Of a stretch of DNA of 64,000 nucleotides, positions 11,689 through 23,850 are shown piece after piece (the first letter of the stretch is position 1; every line of letters begins with the position of its first letter). The position numbers were made by a program, and so were the translations under genes. Below the pieces are notes generated by a model. It searched no databases, was not told the DNA's origin, and worked only from the letters and a program-made list of their open reading frames with translations. Origin of the DNA: Osedax fenrisi (Eukaryota > Annelida > Polychaeta > Sabellida > Siboglinidae). The stretch is taken from assembly GCA_964019155.1 (NCBI GenBank), contig OZ025245.1, positions 2,464,343 to 2,528,342 on the forward strand. The letters run 5' to 3'.

Positions 11689-11968
11689 TTAATTAGCAAA
11701 TATGATGTATCGAATCCTAGATTATTAGAAGTTGTGACAAATGATACGTAGACATGAGGACTTCAATAATAACAAATCTGTCTATCTATAGTGATACGTT
11801 CAATGGTGTCACATTCCTGTCAAATATAAACAGACAGATATATTAAGGGAGCAACAATCCAGTGCCACTATCCAGTGCCACAAAACTACAGTATAATTTT
11901 CACATTTCAAATATTTCATGGATTCATATACATATAAGATAATATGTTTGTAATGTATGTATAATAAA
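11689..11968 (-). repeat. Diverged partial monomer of the 639-bp satellite, outside the array
   Basis: Reverse complement of the conserved core of the 22.7-47.9 kb array: TTAGCAAATATGATGTATCG, then the TGATACGTAGACATGAGGAC block, ATTAAGGGAGC, CCAGTGCCACA and the CACATTTCAAATATTTCATG block. It lacks the GGGGTACCCC part. It differs from array monomers at many sites and lies in opposite orientation, so it is an older dispersed copy. Confidence 0.8.
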
Positions 11969-12012
11969 TTAATGTATAATAAAATATATTAAAATATAGT
12001 GATTCAAATGAT

Positions 12013-12096
12013 AATTGATAAATTACAAAGAATAACACTGAATTATATTTGAATCAAAATATTTAATTCAATTATATTCTTTATAATTTGTCAATT
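12013..12096. repeat. Small imperfect inverted repeat
   Basis: AATTGATAAATTACAAAGAATA at the left (22 bp described by its two halves: AATTGATAAATT, ACAAAGAATA) pairs with TATTCTTTATAATTTGTCAATT at the right with two mismatches, enclosing about 40 bp. No target duplication is evident. Confidence 0.5.
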
Positions 12097-12341
12097 GATA
12101 TGCAAGATATGTATATAGTAGTTGTAAATATCTATTATATTATAGAATCTATAATATAGATTATTATGAATTTTTCATATATTAAATTACTTATATATTA
12201 ATAATATATTAATCTAAAAGTGTGTAATCTCAGTTTTTACTAGGTTTGGTACAATTATTTTATAATTTGATATGGTATGTGTACTCAATTGTATACATTT
12301 AATCATTTGGCTTATTTTAAGAGATATATCTTTAGGATATA

Positions 12342-13478
12342 TAGGGGAAAGTCTCCGATTACCGACCCTAACTGTTTAGTTGTAATAACATATTCAATAT
12401 TAAATATATTTATTTGAAATTTTGTAATTTTAGTAATATTATGGCAATGAATAATGTGGCTATTTTAAATTTTTGATATCATTATATTCACAAGAATAAA
12501 CAGGGGGTCGGTAATCGGATACATGTGCCTAATACCGACCCCTTCCCCTATTTCCGACCCCCTAAAATTATCGTGGTATAAATAATTGTAGTATTATAAT
12601 AACTAATAAAAATAGTAGATATACATAAATACAATTAAATATAACATTCACGCAATTTATTTATTATTGAATTTATGTTTTCATATTATATTTAAATTGA
12701 TAGTAATTATATTAAATTAAAAGAGTATATATTATTATTTAATATTTATTTATTAATCAGTATGAATATAATAAACTAAAATCATGAATCCTAAATCTGT
12801 ATCAATGATACACAAACAACATGACGTAATTTATTTTTTATTGAATTTATGTTTTAATAGTAATATAAAATTTAAATTTAAACTTTATAGTAATTATATT
12901 AAAATAGTGTATATTATTATTTAATATTTATTTATTAATCAATATATATATATAAATAACTGGAATCACGAATCATTAATCTATATAAATGATAAACAAA
13001 CAACTTATGACATATTTTAAAGTAAAATACTGATCTATTTTGATTGGATATTATAAATACATGAGGTCGGTATTAGGGTAATTTAGGGGGTCGGTAATAG
13101 GAATATCATATGGGTTGCTATAATTAAGATATATAGGTTAATAGTTATTAAAATTAAATTATTTTAATAATAGTTATAAACATTTTATTGATCAACAATA
13201 TTATGCACAACATTAAGTTTTATTTTAATAAATAAAGTATTTACAATGATTTAAAAAAAGTTAATATTCAAATATTTAAAAATTAAAAACAGAATATTAC
13301 ATTTTATCAAATAACAATTGTAGGATTAAATATTTTTTTAAACAAAATATTTATTCATATTTATCATTAAATTACTAACAGTTCATGTATATATAATTTT
13401 TTGATAACTCTTATATTTACTGAGATACGAGAGGGGGTCGGTATTAGGAGGGGGTCGGTAATCGGGGACTTTCCCCTA
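12342..13478. mobile_element. 1.13-kb non-autonomous DNA transposon, TA duplication (Tc1/mariner-like size class)
   Basis: Element 12344-13476 flanked by TA on both sides. The left end GGGGAAAGTCTCCGATTACC matches the reverse complement of the right end with one mismatch (about 24 bp). The pentad GTCGG recurs inside both ends and internally: GGGGGTCGGTAATCGG near 12503, inverted copies near 12534-12563, direct copies near 13065 and 13090, and two in the last 50 bp. The interior is AT-rich, with a 174-bp tandem duplication (12651-12824, 12825-13010), and codes for nothing recognisable. TA duplications are diagnostic of the Tc1/mariner-pogo group in general; the exact family is not determined. 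Confidence 0.75.
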
Positions 13479-13500
13479 CCTATTTCTATAGCATACTTAT

Positions 13501-13544
13501 TAAAACAATTGGGAGTCATTATATAATGACTACCAATTGTTTTA
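13501..13544. repeat. 44-bp near-perfect palindrome
   Basis: TAAAACAATTGGGAGTCATT pairs with AATGACTACCAATTGTTTTA across ATAT; one mismatch pair in about 22 bp of arm. It begins 23 bp after the transposon ending at 13478. Could be a tiny hairpin MITE or a recombination product. Confidence 0.7.
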
Positions 13545-13675
13545 CTATAGTAATGTAGGTGCATTTGACTTTTTATTAAAAATATGATGTAAATGATAAA
13601 CTTGACAAACACAATGGCAGATTGTCATTCAAATTGGTGAACAAACTTTATCTCCTTAGAAGTCTACCTAATTCT

Positions 13676-14110
13676 ATGTGTAATACACGAATATGTTGTA
13701 AGTGTAATACACGGATATTTAGTATGTATAAAAAACGGAATTTTATTCTGTGATTTACACGACCAATACACACATTTTTTTTAATATTTATTATTTTATT
13801 ATATTTTATTTATTTAAATACTCTATAATAAAGAGTTGAATTATGACTATTCTATAACCTATTTTAAATTAAACTATATTATTTATTTGTATATATAGTG
13901 ATTTATGTTGGTGTAATACACGTAAATTAGTTACCTTACAAATTAATTAATATTTATTAATTAATATCAATTATTTTTTTTATAAAACAAATATAAATAA
14001 ATTGTTATATATAAATGAAGATTAATTTATATATCATATATTAACTTATAATTATGTTTTAATTTAAAATATCGGACTTTTACACGAGTTAAACACGGAC
14101 AAAAATCACA
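13676..14110. mobile_element. Region with repeated GTGTAATACACG motifs, possible element fragment
   Basis: The near-palindromic motif GTGTAATACACG occurs near 13680, 13702 and 13912, with variants TGATTTACACGACC near 13750 and TTTTACACGAG plus TTAAACACGGAC near 14070-14095. Distribution near both ends of a 430-bp AT-rich block resembles subterminal repeats of the neighbouring elements, but I cannot define terminal inverted repeats or a target duplication. Confidence 0.35.
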
Positions 14111-14136
14111 CACATTTATTGATGAGACTGAAATAA

Positions 14137-15340
14137 AAAGGGGTCCTCCCATAGTACACCCACGATAAGAAAATATATAATTAAAAAACAAATAACAAAT
14201 ACAATTTTATAAAAGATTAAAATTAATTTGAAAAAATTTAAACAAAAAAAAGTCTACATTTACTAAAATTAATTAGCAAATATGATGTATAGAATCCTGG
14301 AATATTAGAAGTTGTGACAAATGATACGTAGACATGATGACTAGGCATACCCGTATGCGAACATTTTATGTGACATCTACAATACCAAATCAGTCAATTT
14401 ATAGTGAGACGTTTAATGGTGCCACATTCCTGCCAAATATAAACCGACAGATCTATTAAGGGAGTCACAATCCAGTGCCGCAATCAAGTGCCACAAAACT
14501 ACAGTATAATTGTCACATTTCAAATATTTCATGTATTCATATACATATATAATTATATATTATCTTAAGATAATATGTATTTAATGTATGTATATTACAT
14601 TTTAAAAGTAAAATTAAAAAATTAAATAAGTTAAGAATGAAAACTTACTAAATAAATATTATATGTACATTTTATAAATATTACTGTTTTTTTTAAATTA
14701 TAATAACTTATGTAGTATATAACTTATATACTATACAAGTTATTAATACCGACATTATTAATAGGATATTGGATAATTTAATAAAATAAAATAAATTACA
14801 CTGAAATAAAAAGGGGTACCTTCAGAGTATATCCATGATAAGAAAATATATAATTAATAATAAATAACAAATACATTTTTTATAAAAGATTACAATTAAT
14901 TTGAAAAAAAATTAAACAAAAAAAAGTATACATTTACTAAACTTAATTAGCAAATATGATGTATAGAATCCTGGAATATTAGAAGTTGTGACAAATGATA
15001 CGTAGACATGATGACTAGGCATACCCGTATGCGAACATTTTATGTGACATCTACAATAACAAATCAGTCAATTTATAGTGAGACGTTTAATGGTGCCACA
15101 TTCCTGCCAAATATAAACTGACAGGTCTATTAAGGGAGTCACAATCCAGTGCCGCAATCCAGTGCCACAAAACTACAGTATAATTGTCACATTTCAAATA
15201 TTTCATGTATTCATATACATATAAGACAATATATCTGTAATGTATGTATAATAAAAAGTAAAATAAAAAATAAAGGCTAAGAAATTTCTTAACGATAAAT
15301 AAATAAATTTTGTAAGTACATTTTATAAATATTACTGTTT
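14137..15340 (-). repeat. Two diverged full satellite monomers in tandem, outside the main array
   Basis: Two copies, starting near 14137 and 14811 (period about 674), of the monomer found in the 22.7-47.9 kb array, in opposite orientation. Shared landmarks include AAATAAAAAGGGGT (here GGGGTCC and GGGGTACC instead of the intact GGGGTACCCC), TTAATTAGCAAATATGATGT, the TGATACGTAGACATGATGAC block, GGCATACCCGTATGCG and ACAATCCAGTGCCGCAAT. The two resemble each other more than the array. They may represent an ancestral or sister lineage of the satellite. Confidence 0.85.
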
Positions 15341-15704
15341 TTTTTTAATAAAAAAAATTATAATGCCGTTTTTAAATAATTTTATATTTGTATAATGTTT
15401 ATAATACTTGTTTATATAAACATGTTTTAACAGTCTTATATATGTGTATTGTGTTTATAAAAATATATTATATACAACTACAACAACTTGTCTATCTGAT
15501 TTGAAAGTTAATTGCCGTATTTTATGCATACGCATCTCTTTAAATATCAAATATAAATTACTTTGATTATATTTAGACTGTAATTCGTAGTTATTTTGAC
15601 TGGTTAATAACAAGTTGAGTATATTGTGTATTACGCTTCATTAATATCTGATAATACAATATATTTAATAACTTTACATATTATTAATTATATTTAATTA
15701 TATA

Positions 15705-15780
<76 letters not shown>

Positions 15781-15845
15781 TACGTTCTAATTAGTTATTA
15801 TGTATTAACTATATATAGTTAATACATATATGTATACATATATAC

Positions 15846-15889
<44 letters not shown>

Positions 15890-16254
15890 CTTCAAATCAC
15901 GTAGGTTTTTAAACATATGAAGTCACGGCGACAACATACTTTGTATTAATGTAGTTATTATGTATTTATAATATAGTATAGTAGAGTATATATATTATAT
16001 ATATATATAGTATACTATATATTTATATATATATATAAACATAATTTGTGTATTAGATCGAGCACTATGGGAAGTATATTCCCATTGTTTGATGCCAACA
16101 CTGGATTTTATGTTAATTGCAATTAACAATTTAAAAACAGATATGTAGCTAAGAGGTAGATACATTGGGGTAGCTATACATTGGGGGTGCTAGATTGTGA
16201 TGTCAGTATCGCAGACAATGAAGAATATATTAACCAGCTGGGATAGACATTATA

Positions 16255-16306
<52 letters not shown>

Positions 16307-16469
16307 CTTTTGAAATTGTTAATAGCAATTAAAATAAAATTAATAAATATATTATTATCATGTATTCTTATGTTTAAAAACACGTGAATAGTAATAGATT
16401 ACTCATAGTCATCAATAGTAAACTCATAACTTTCTGTACAAGCTAAAAAATATCGTAACAATAATAATG

Positions 16470-16502
<33 letters not shown>

Positions 16503-16870
16503 AGGTTAAATATCAGATAGTGTCTAATTTACAAATGTCTATAGAATGATATATAAAACAATGTTACTATATGTTAATAAAGGTATTAATATAAGTATGT
16601 ATGTATGTATGTATGTATGTATGTATGTATGTATGTATATATGTATATATGTATATATGTATATATGTATATATGTATAGATATATATTACATAATATTA
16701 TGAATGAATTTGTACATTGCAAGTGTATTATAAGTGAGGTTGTAGCGGCCTAGCTAATGATAACCGATGCTGTCACAGATATCATCGTTATGCTCGACTG
16801 CACATCTATTTACGTGCAATATACGTTCCATGATGACATACCGGTAGCTACTATAGTATGCCTATAAGAA
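15341..16870. other. AT-rich DNA dominated by (TA)n and (GTAT)n microsatellites
   Basis: (TA)n tracts at about 15686-15777, 15840-15885, 15995-16035, 16258-16302 and 16473-16501; (TATG)n then (TATATATG)n at about 16594-16680. Two GC-richer stretches (16070-16250 and 16735-16870) show no recognisable coding motif. The minus-strand frame at 16174-16383 is mostly (TA)n. Confidence 0.6.
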
Positions 16871-16873
16871 TGC

Positions 16874-17800
16874 ATTAAGGGGTCAGTTCTTGGGCCACTT
16901 CTCTTCTCTATATACTTACGTCCTATCTCTAATATTATTCGCAAATACCCTAATATCTATTACCACATATATGCTGATGACATTCAACTACTACTGAAAC
17001 TGCCCATTGACTCTATGAACTCTAACTCTGAGCTGTCAGATTGTACTTCTGAGATAACTTACTGGTTACTAACTAATGACCTCTTAGTCAATACTTCCAA
17101 AACTGAACTTCTTAACATCTCGAAGGTACCTGTCACTTTCCCTACTCTGTCAATTGACGGTATAATTATTAAACCTTCTGAATCTGTGCGCAATCTTGGT
17201 GTTTTAATTGATAGTACTCTATCGTACGGTGCTCATATAAATGCAATCTCTAAATCCGCTAATCTCTATTTGAGAAAAATTCGTCACATTAGAAACTATT
17301 GTTCGCCCAACATCACTAAGCGCCTTCTCAATGCCCTAGTATTATCTCGAATAGACTATTGCTGTTCTCTATTCTACGGAATTAAGAACTCTGAAGTTAT
17401 TAAAATTGACCGAATTATTCGCTCATCCGTAAGATTAGTTCATAGGCTTAAGCGACGGGATCATGCTTTAACTGACACCCACCAATGCAATATGAAATGG
17501 CTATCGTTTAGAAAACGGTGCCAATTTAGGCTTCTCTGCTTAACACATAAAACACTATTCCTAGGCAGACCTGCATACTTACGTGCATTGCTCACTCGTC
17601 GCAACATCCTCCCACATCTGCGCTCGTCTGATGCCACACTACTTGACTTACCTGTTACTCGTAACGTGATGCGTTCTCGCTCCTTTACAAGCATGGCTCC
17701 TACTACATGGAATCTGTTGCCTTACCGCCTAAGAAGATTGAAGTCGCCTCACGTATTTGCTAATAGTCTTAAAGACTATTTAAATTTAAAATTAAAGTAA
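16874..17800 (+). pseudogene. LINE reverse transcriptase, C-terminal third (5'-truncated)
   Basis: Reverse transcriptase copies element RNA at the nicked target site. The readable frame starts at about 16874 without an ATG. It contains the strand turn GSVLGPLLFSIY, the catalytic box IYADDIQLL (about 16970-16996), then the thumb and C-terminal region with NLGVLIDSTLSY, LVLSRIDYCCSLFYG, MKWLSFRKRCQFRL and, near the end, APTTWNLLPYRLRRL, and a stop after LKLK. No internal stop or frameshift occurs over about 308 codons, so the insertion may be fairly recent. The endonuclease and first RT blocks are missing, so it cannot be active. The first ATG (17015) is internal and not a true start. Confidence 0.85.
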
Positions 17801-17970
17801 CCCTCTCCTTGATGTTGATCTGGTTCCATCTCTATTTTTATATATTATATTGCTACCTTATTTAATGTTATTGTTTCGTTTTGTTTGTTCGTTCACAACA
17901 CCAGTGAGGGTAATCTTTCTTTACCATATTTGGTGTATAAATAAACCATCCTATCCTATCCTATCCTATT
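16874..17970 (+). mobile_element. 5'-truncated LINE retrotransposon (CR1/L2-like)
   Basis: Homology begins abruptly inside the RT domain (KGSVLGPLLFSIY) and runs to a 3' UTR of about 170 bp ending ATAAATAAACCATCC followed by about four CCTAT units. Five-prime truncation and a short-unit 3' tail instead of poly(A) are typical of the CR1/L2 group. The 3' UTR shares TGATGTTGATC with the LINE at 55.7-60.2 kb. No target-site duplication was identified. Confidence 0.8.
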
Positions 17971-18469
17971 AACTTGCATATAACCCGTGTATATTCATAC
18001 TAAATTATCATAATTGTTACATTACAAATGTTCTGTTAAATCGTTATATATATTATGCTGTATGACTATATAGTGTATGATCCTACACGGTCAAACTATC
18101 TGTATAATTATAGATATATTATAATTAATATATTATAATATCTTATAATTATAAATAGATTCCAAGTTATTATTTGTTTTATCATAATATATATATATAT
18201 ATAATTCGATATTTGTTATATACTTTATGTATAATAAAAACGAATCATATATGTTATGAATTTACTCATTAGTGTATCAATATGTTATATATATTATATT
18301 ATATATAAACATATATAAACATAATTGTTATCTATAAAAATCTGTTTATAGATATTGTATATAGAATAAACTTATTTGTATATAATTTGGATTTACTAAT
18401 AAAGGGGTTTCATAATATTGGTTTCACACCACCGATAGATTATATTGTATTGTCATGTGAAAGTGTATG
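17971..18469. other. AT-rich DNA, no gene seen
   Basis: Short (TA)n near 18187 and 18300, otherwise unique AT-rich sequence. TAAAGGGGTTTCATAATATT near 18397 faintly resembles the end of the small MITE at 61052 but no partner end is found. Confidence 0.5.
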
Positions 18470-18578
18470 TATGCGTGTATGTATGTATGTGTGTATGTTA
18501 CATAGTATACTATTGTATATATACAATACACACATATAAATATATTATAATATACATAATATGTATACATAACATTAT

Positions 18579-18624
<46 letters not shown>

Positions 18625-19040
18625 ATTATACACATTAAATAAATATAATTTTTATTTGTAAACATGTTTTTACAGTTGATTAATCAACCGTAGTAAATTT
18701 ACTATTAGATTTCATGGTATTGTGAAGTCTAAAAATAACCTAATGTAACATCGAAAGAAAGTAATATATAATGTAATTATTCAAGTAGATGCAGTGTATA
18801 ATGCAAGTGTACAGGATAATGTCATGTATTAAAATTAATTTTATTTTTAAACTTTATAACTTATGTATAAAACAAACTAACCACTACGTCATATACTCCG
18901 GTATAGATACTATGATACGGTTGTGTGAGGATGACGTGATAAGGCAGTGATGCAGTTAGGAAGTGAAGGAGAAAGCCACAGCTATAATATAGGACCGAGG
19001 ACATGATGTTAACGGCGAGTGGATATGGCAGTAATGTAAC

Positions 19041-19315
19041 CATGTCCGATGGACATTGTATACGGACATTGACTGTATAACAAATTTCGCAACATTTTAT
19101 AGGAACGCTCGTCGAAATCGTGAAATCGTGCGTCGCTCGTGAAATCATTGAAATTAGGATTATATTTGGATTATATTTCTGTGATTAGGGGCGTGATTTA
19201 ATATATCAGTGTTGTTAAATTCTCGTATACGAGAATTGTATCGAATCTATGGATTGTAACGAAATTATAGATTTTATAGATAATAGATAATTTTAGAAAT
19301 CATAGATTGCATAAA

Positions 19316-19359
<44 letters not shown>

Positions 19360-19413
19360 AATGAATGTGTATATGTGTATGTATGTATGTGTATGTGTAT
19401 GTTTTTTGTAGTA

Positions 19414-19444
<31 letters not shown>

Positions 19445-20046
19445 CGTTAATTTATTTATAAATTTATATACATTATTAGATATTAGTTAAATAAATTATC
19501 AACTATATATATATATTATATGTGTAAATGTTAGTATAGATTAAATTTACCTACATTTAATTTTTATTAATTATTTTAAAATATTGATAAATTAAGTTTT
19601 TTTAAATTTTGCCCTTAAGTTAAATTATTTGTATATTTCATTATATTCATACTTGCAAATGTATTTTATAAACATCATATTCAATATATATTTCATTGCA
19701 TAATATATTTATTTGATTTCATTTATAATAATGTAATTATGATATTAAATTATATATATATAATATATATATATATTTATTTATATGCATTAATGTATAT
19801 TGATATATAATGTACATTGATATGTGTAATAATGTTTATATGTATATATTTGTTACATTTTATATATCTCTTGAATATAAACTTATAGAAAACCACGATT
19901 ACTGGTTAGAGGGTGTCATTCGTATTTGCATACAGTGTATTATCATTATAAACAATGTTTGATTACTTCAATCACCATTACTAATATATCTGATAAACTA
20001 GATTATATATATATATCTCAAGAATACAATATTAGCTATGTAGCGA

Positions 20047-20095
<49 letters not shown>

Positions 20096-20110
20096 TACTT
20101 AAAGAATATA
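19041..20110. other. Left part of the inverted-repeat spacer, AT-rich
   Basis: (TA)n at about 19320-19350, 19418-19443 and 20050-20092, and a (GTATGT)-like stretch near 19365-19400. A GC-richer patch at 19090-19150 (GAACGCTCGTCGAAATCGTG) carries short direct repeats but no recognised gene. Confidence 0.5.
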
Positions 20111-20120
20111 TTACGTATGT

Positions 20121-20303
20121 ACGACGTATATTGTACGTCCTTTAATTAAATCTGATTATTCTATTTGTAATCCAGATCCATTATATATCACTAATTCTAA
20201 CAACATTGAAAATATTCAAAAATATTTCACTAAACGATTATTTGCTAGATGTAATATTCCCAAATGTTTTTACACCGATAGACTTATTTTTTCAATAAAC
20301 TAT
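20121..20303 (+). pseudogene. LINE reverse transcriptase fragment (C-terminal region)
   Basis: A frame of about 55 codons reads YIVRPLIKSDYSICNPDPLY, then NIENIQKYFTKRLFARCNIP and YTDRL. This matches the well-known LINE segment of the form (V)RPxLEYxSxxWNP...xIExxQxxFTKRL...YxxRL that follows the RT thumb in Jockey/CR1-type elements. It is closed on both sides by (TA)n-rich DNA and has lost almost all of the element. It lies in the spacer of the 18.5-22.5 kb inverted repeat, so it inserted there or was carried along. Confidence 0.7.
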
Positions 20304-21180
<877 letters not shown>

Positions 21181-21390
21181 TCAACTGTCACTCAAGAACG
21201 TATTTAACCAATAGCGTCGCGACGATTCCACAATAGTGTATATATAAGCATAAGAAATCGTTACATTACAGCCATTTCCACTTGCCGTTAACATCATGTC
21301 ATCTGTACTATATTCTAGTTGTTGGCTTTCTCCTTCACTTCCTAACTGGATATCATTGCCTTCAAGCGTCACCTCCACACAACCGTATCA
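21181..21390 (-). CDS. Uncharacterised reading frame in the right arm, possibly exon relic
   Basis: The minus-strand frame gives VEVTLEGNDIQLGSEGESQQ and then LEYSTDDMMLTASGNGCNVT, with ordinary amino-acid composition unlike the surrounding simple repeats. It extends upstream only to a TGA at about 21395 and the apparent start is not certain. The homologous left-arm sequence (18900-19040, plus strand) is broken by stops (for example TGA right after GTTGTG near 18925). Only the right arm is therefore open. I do not recognise a family. It may be a relic of a protein encoded by the repeated element, or chance. Confidence 0.25.
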
Positions 21391-21768
21391 CATAGTCTAT
21401 ACCGGAGTGTACGTCGTATACAATCTACGTCATATTGGTTAGTTAACTCAGTATAATTAATGTTAATACATGACATCATCATGTACATTGTATACTGTAC
21501 AATGTACAGTGTACAATTGCATTATACACTGCATCTACTTGAATAATTACATTAGATTACTCTCGATATTACATTAGGTTATCTTTAGACTTCACAATAC
21601 CATGAAATCTATAGATTACAATAACAATTAGTAAGTAGATCTAAATTATATAAAAAAAAGCTTACAAATAACAATTATATTTATTTAATATATATTGATT
21701 ATATAATATATATATATACATATACATATATATATATACATGACAAATATATATATATATATATATAT

Positions 21769-22374
21769 CTATATCTATATCTATATCTATATCTATATCT
21801 ATATCTATATCTATATCTATATCTATATCTATATCTATATCTATATCTATATCTATATCTATATCTATATCTATATCTATATTTATATCTATATTTATAT
21901 TTATATCTATATCTATATCTATATCTATATCTATATCTATATCTATATCTATATCTATATCTATATCTATATCTATATCTATATCTATATCTATATCTAT
22001 ATCTATATCTATATCTATATCTATATCTATATCTATATCTATATCTATATCTATATCTATATCTATATCTATATCTATATCTATATCTATATCTATATCT
22101 ATATCTATATCTATATCTATATCTATATCTATATCTATATCTATATCTATATCTATATCTATATCTATATCTATATCTATATCTATATCTATATCTATAT
22201 CTATATCTATATCTATATCTATATCTATATCTATATCTATATCTATATCTATATCTATATCTATATCTATATCTATATCTATATCTATATCTATATCTAT
22301 ATCTATATCTATATCTATATCTATATCTATATCTATATCTATATCTATATCTATATCTATATCTATATCTATAT
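21769..22374. repeat. (ATATCT)n hexanucleotide array, about 100 units
   Basis: Roughly 606 bp of almost pure CTATAT repeats, interrupted only by three C-to-T changes near 21883-21901. Both strands stay open: YI repeats on plus, DI repeats on minus, giving frames of more than 200 codons that are artefacts. At the equivalent place in the opposite arm (18583-18620) there is only a short (TA)n tract, so the array expanded after the arms arose. Confidence 0.95.
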
Positions 22375-22505
22375 AATTATACATGTAATTTAACCTACAT
22401 TATAATAATAATAATGTAAATATGTATCCATAATGTTATGTAATATATTTATATGTGTGTAGTTTATACTATGTAACACACACACACACATACATACACA
22501 CATTC

Positions 22506-22565
22506 GAATACATAAACATACGATTTCTACTAACAAAGTAGTAGAATGTAGTACCTTATATATAT

Positions 22566-22610
<45 letters not shown>

Positions 22611-22722
22611 TATAGAAGTGTCTATAGTATACTATATATACAATATTTATTTATTTATAGATTTCATTCCTTTCATTTATAGAACCTTTATTTTATATTT
22701 TACTTTCAACACAAATTTTACT
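22506..22722. other. Junction DNA before the satellite array
   Basis: Unique sequence with CTACTAACAAAGTAGTAGAA (a short hairpin) near 22529, then (TA)n at about 22558-22614, then T-rich DNA leading into the array. Confidence 0.5.
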
Positions 22723-23850
22723 TTTTTATTTATTTTATTTTAATAAATTATCCAATATATATAAATAATTACGGTATTAATACATTTTTATAGTATACAA
22801 ATTATTCTATTTAAAAACAGAATTACAATTTTATTTATTTATTAAAAAAATGAATATTTGGAATGTGACACTTATACTGTTGATTTGTGGCACTGGATTG
22901 ATATGACTCCCTTAATAAATATGTCCGTATATAGTTGGCAGGAATGTTACAACATTGTATGTCTCACTATAGATTGGCAGATTTGTTATTGTTGATGTTC
23001 CATTAACTGTGCGCCTACGGGTATGCCTAGTCCTCATGTCTACGTATCATTTGTCACCACTTCTATTATTCCAGGATTCGATACAACATATTTGCTAATT
23101 AAGTTTAGTAAACTTTTTTTTTGTTTAATTTTTTTTTCAATTTAATTTTAATCTTTTATAAAAAATATATTTGTTCTTAATTATATATTTTTTTATCATA
23201 TGTGTACTCTGGGGTACCCCTTTTTATTTAAGTTTTATTTAAGTTTTATTTATTTTATTTTAATAAATTATCCAATATATATAAATAATTACGGTATTAA
23301 TAATTTATTAATAATTTGTATAGTATATAAGTTATTATATTTAAAAACAGAATTACAATTTTAGTATTTATAAAAAAATTATTTATTTATAATTTTTATT
23401 CTTAACCTTTAATTTTTATTTTACTTTCAAAATTTATTATACATACATTAAATACATATTATCTTATATAAGCATATGAATACATGAAATATTTGGAATG
23501 TGACACTTATACTGTTGATTTGTGGCACTGGATTGATATGGCTCCCTTAATAAATATGTCCGTATATAGTTGGCAGGAATGTTACAACATTGTATGTCTC
23601 ACTATAGATTGGCAGATTTGTTATTGTTGATGTTTCATTAACTGTGCGCCTACGGGTATGCCTAGTCCTCATGTCTACGTATCATTTGTCACCACTTCTA
23701 TTATTCCAGGATTCGATACAACATATTTTCTAATTAAGTTTAGTAGATGTATACTTTTTTTTGTTTAATTTTTTTTTCAAATTAATTTTAATCTTTTATA
23801 AAAAATATATTTGTTCTTAATTATATATTTTTTTATCATATGTGTACTCT

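Noticed and set aside
17461..17694. Minus-strand frame of 77 codons
   Set aside because: Antisense shadow of the LINE reverse transcriptase.
21662..22393. Frames of 217-240 codons with YI and DI repeats
   Set aside because: They are translations of the (ATATCT)n array; both strands are open purely because of the repeat.
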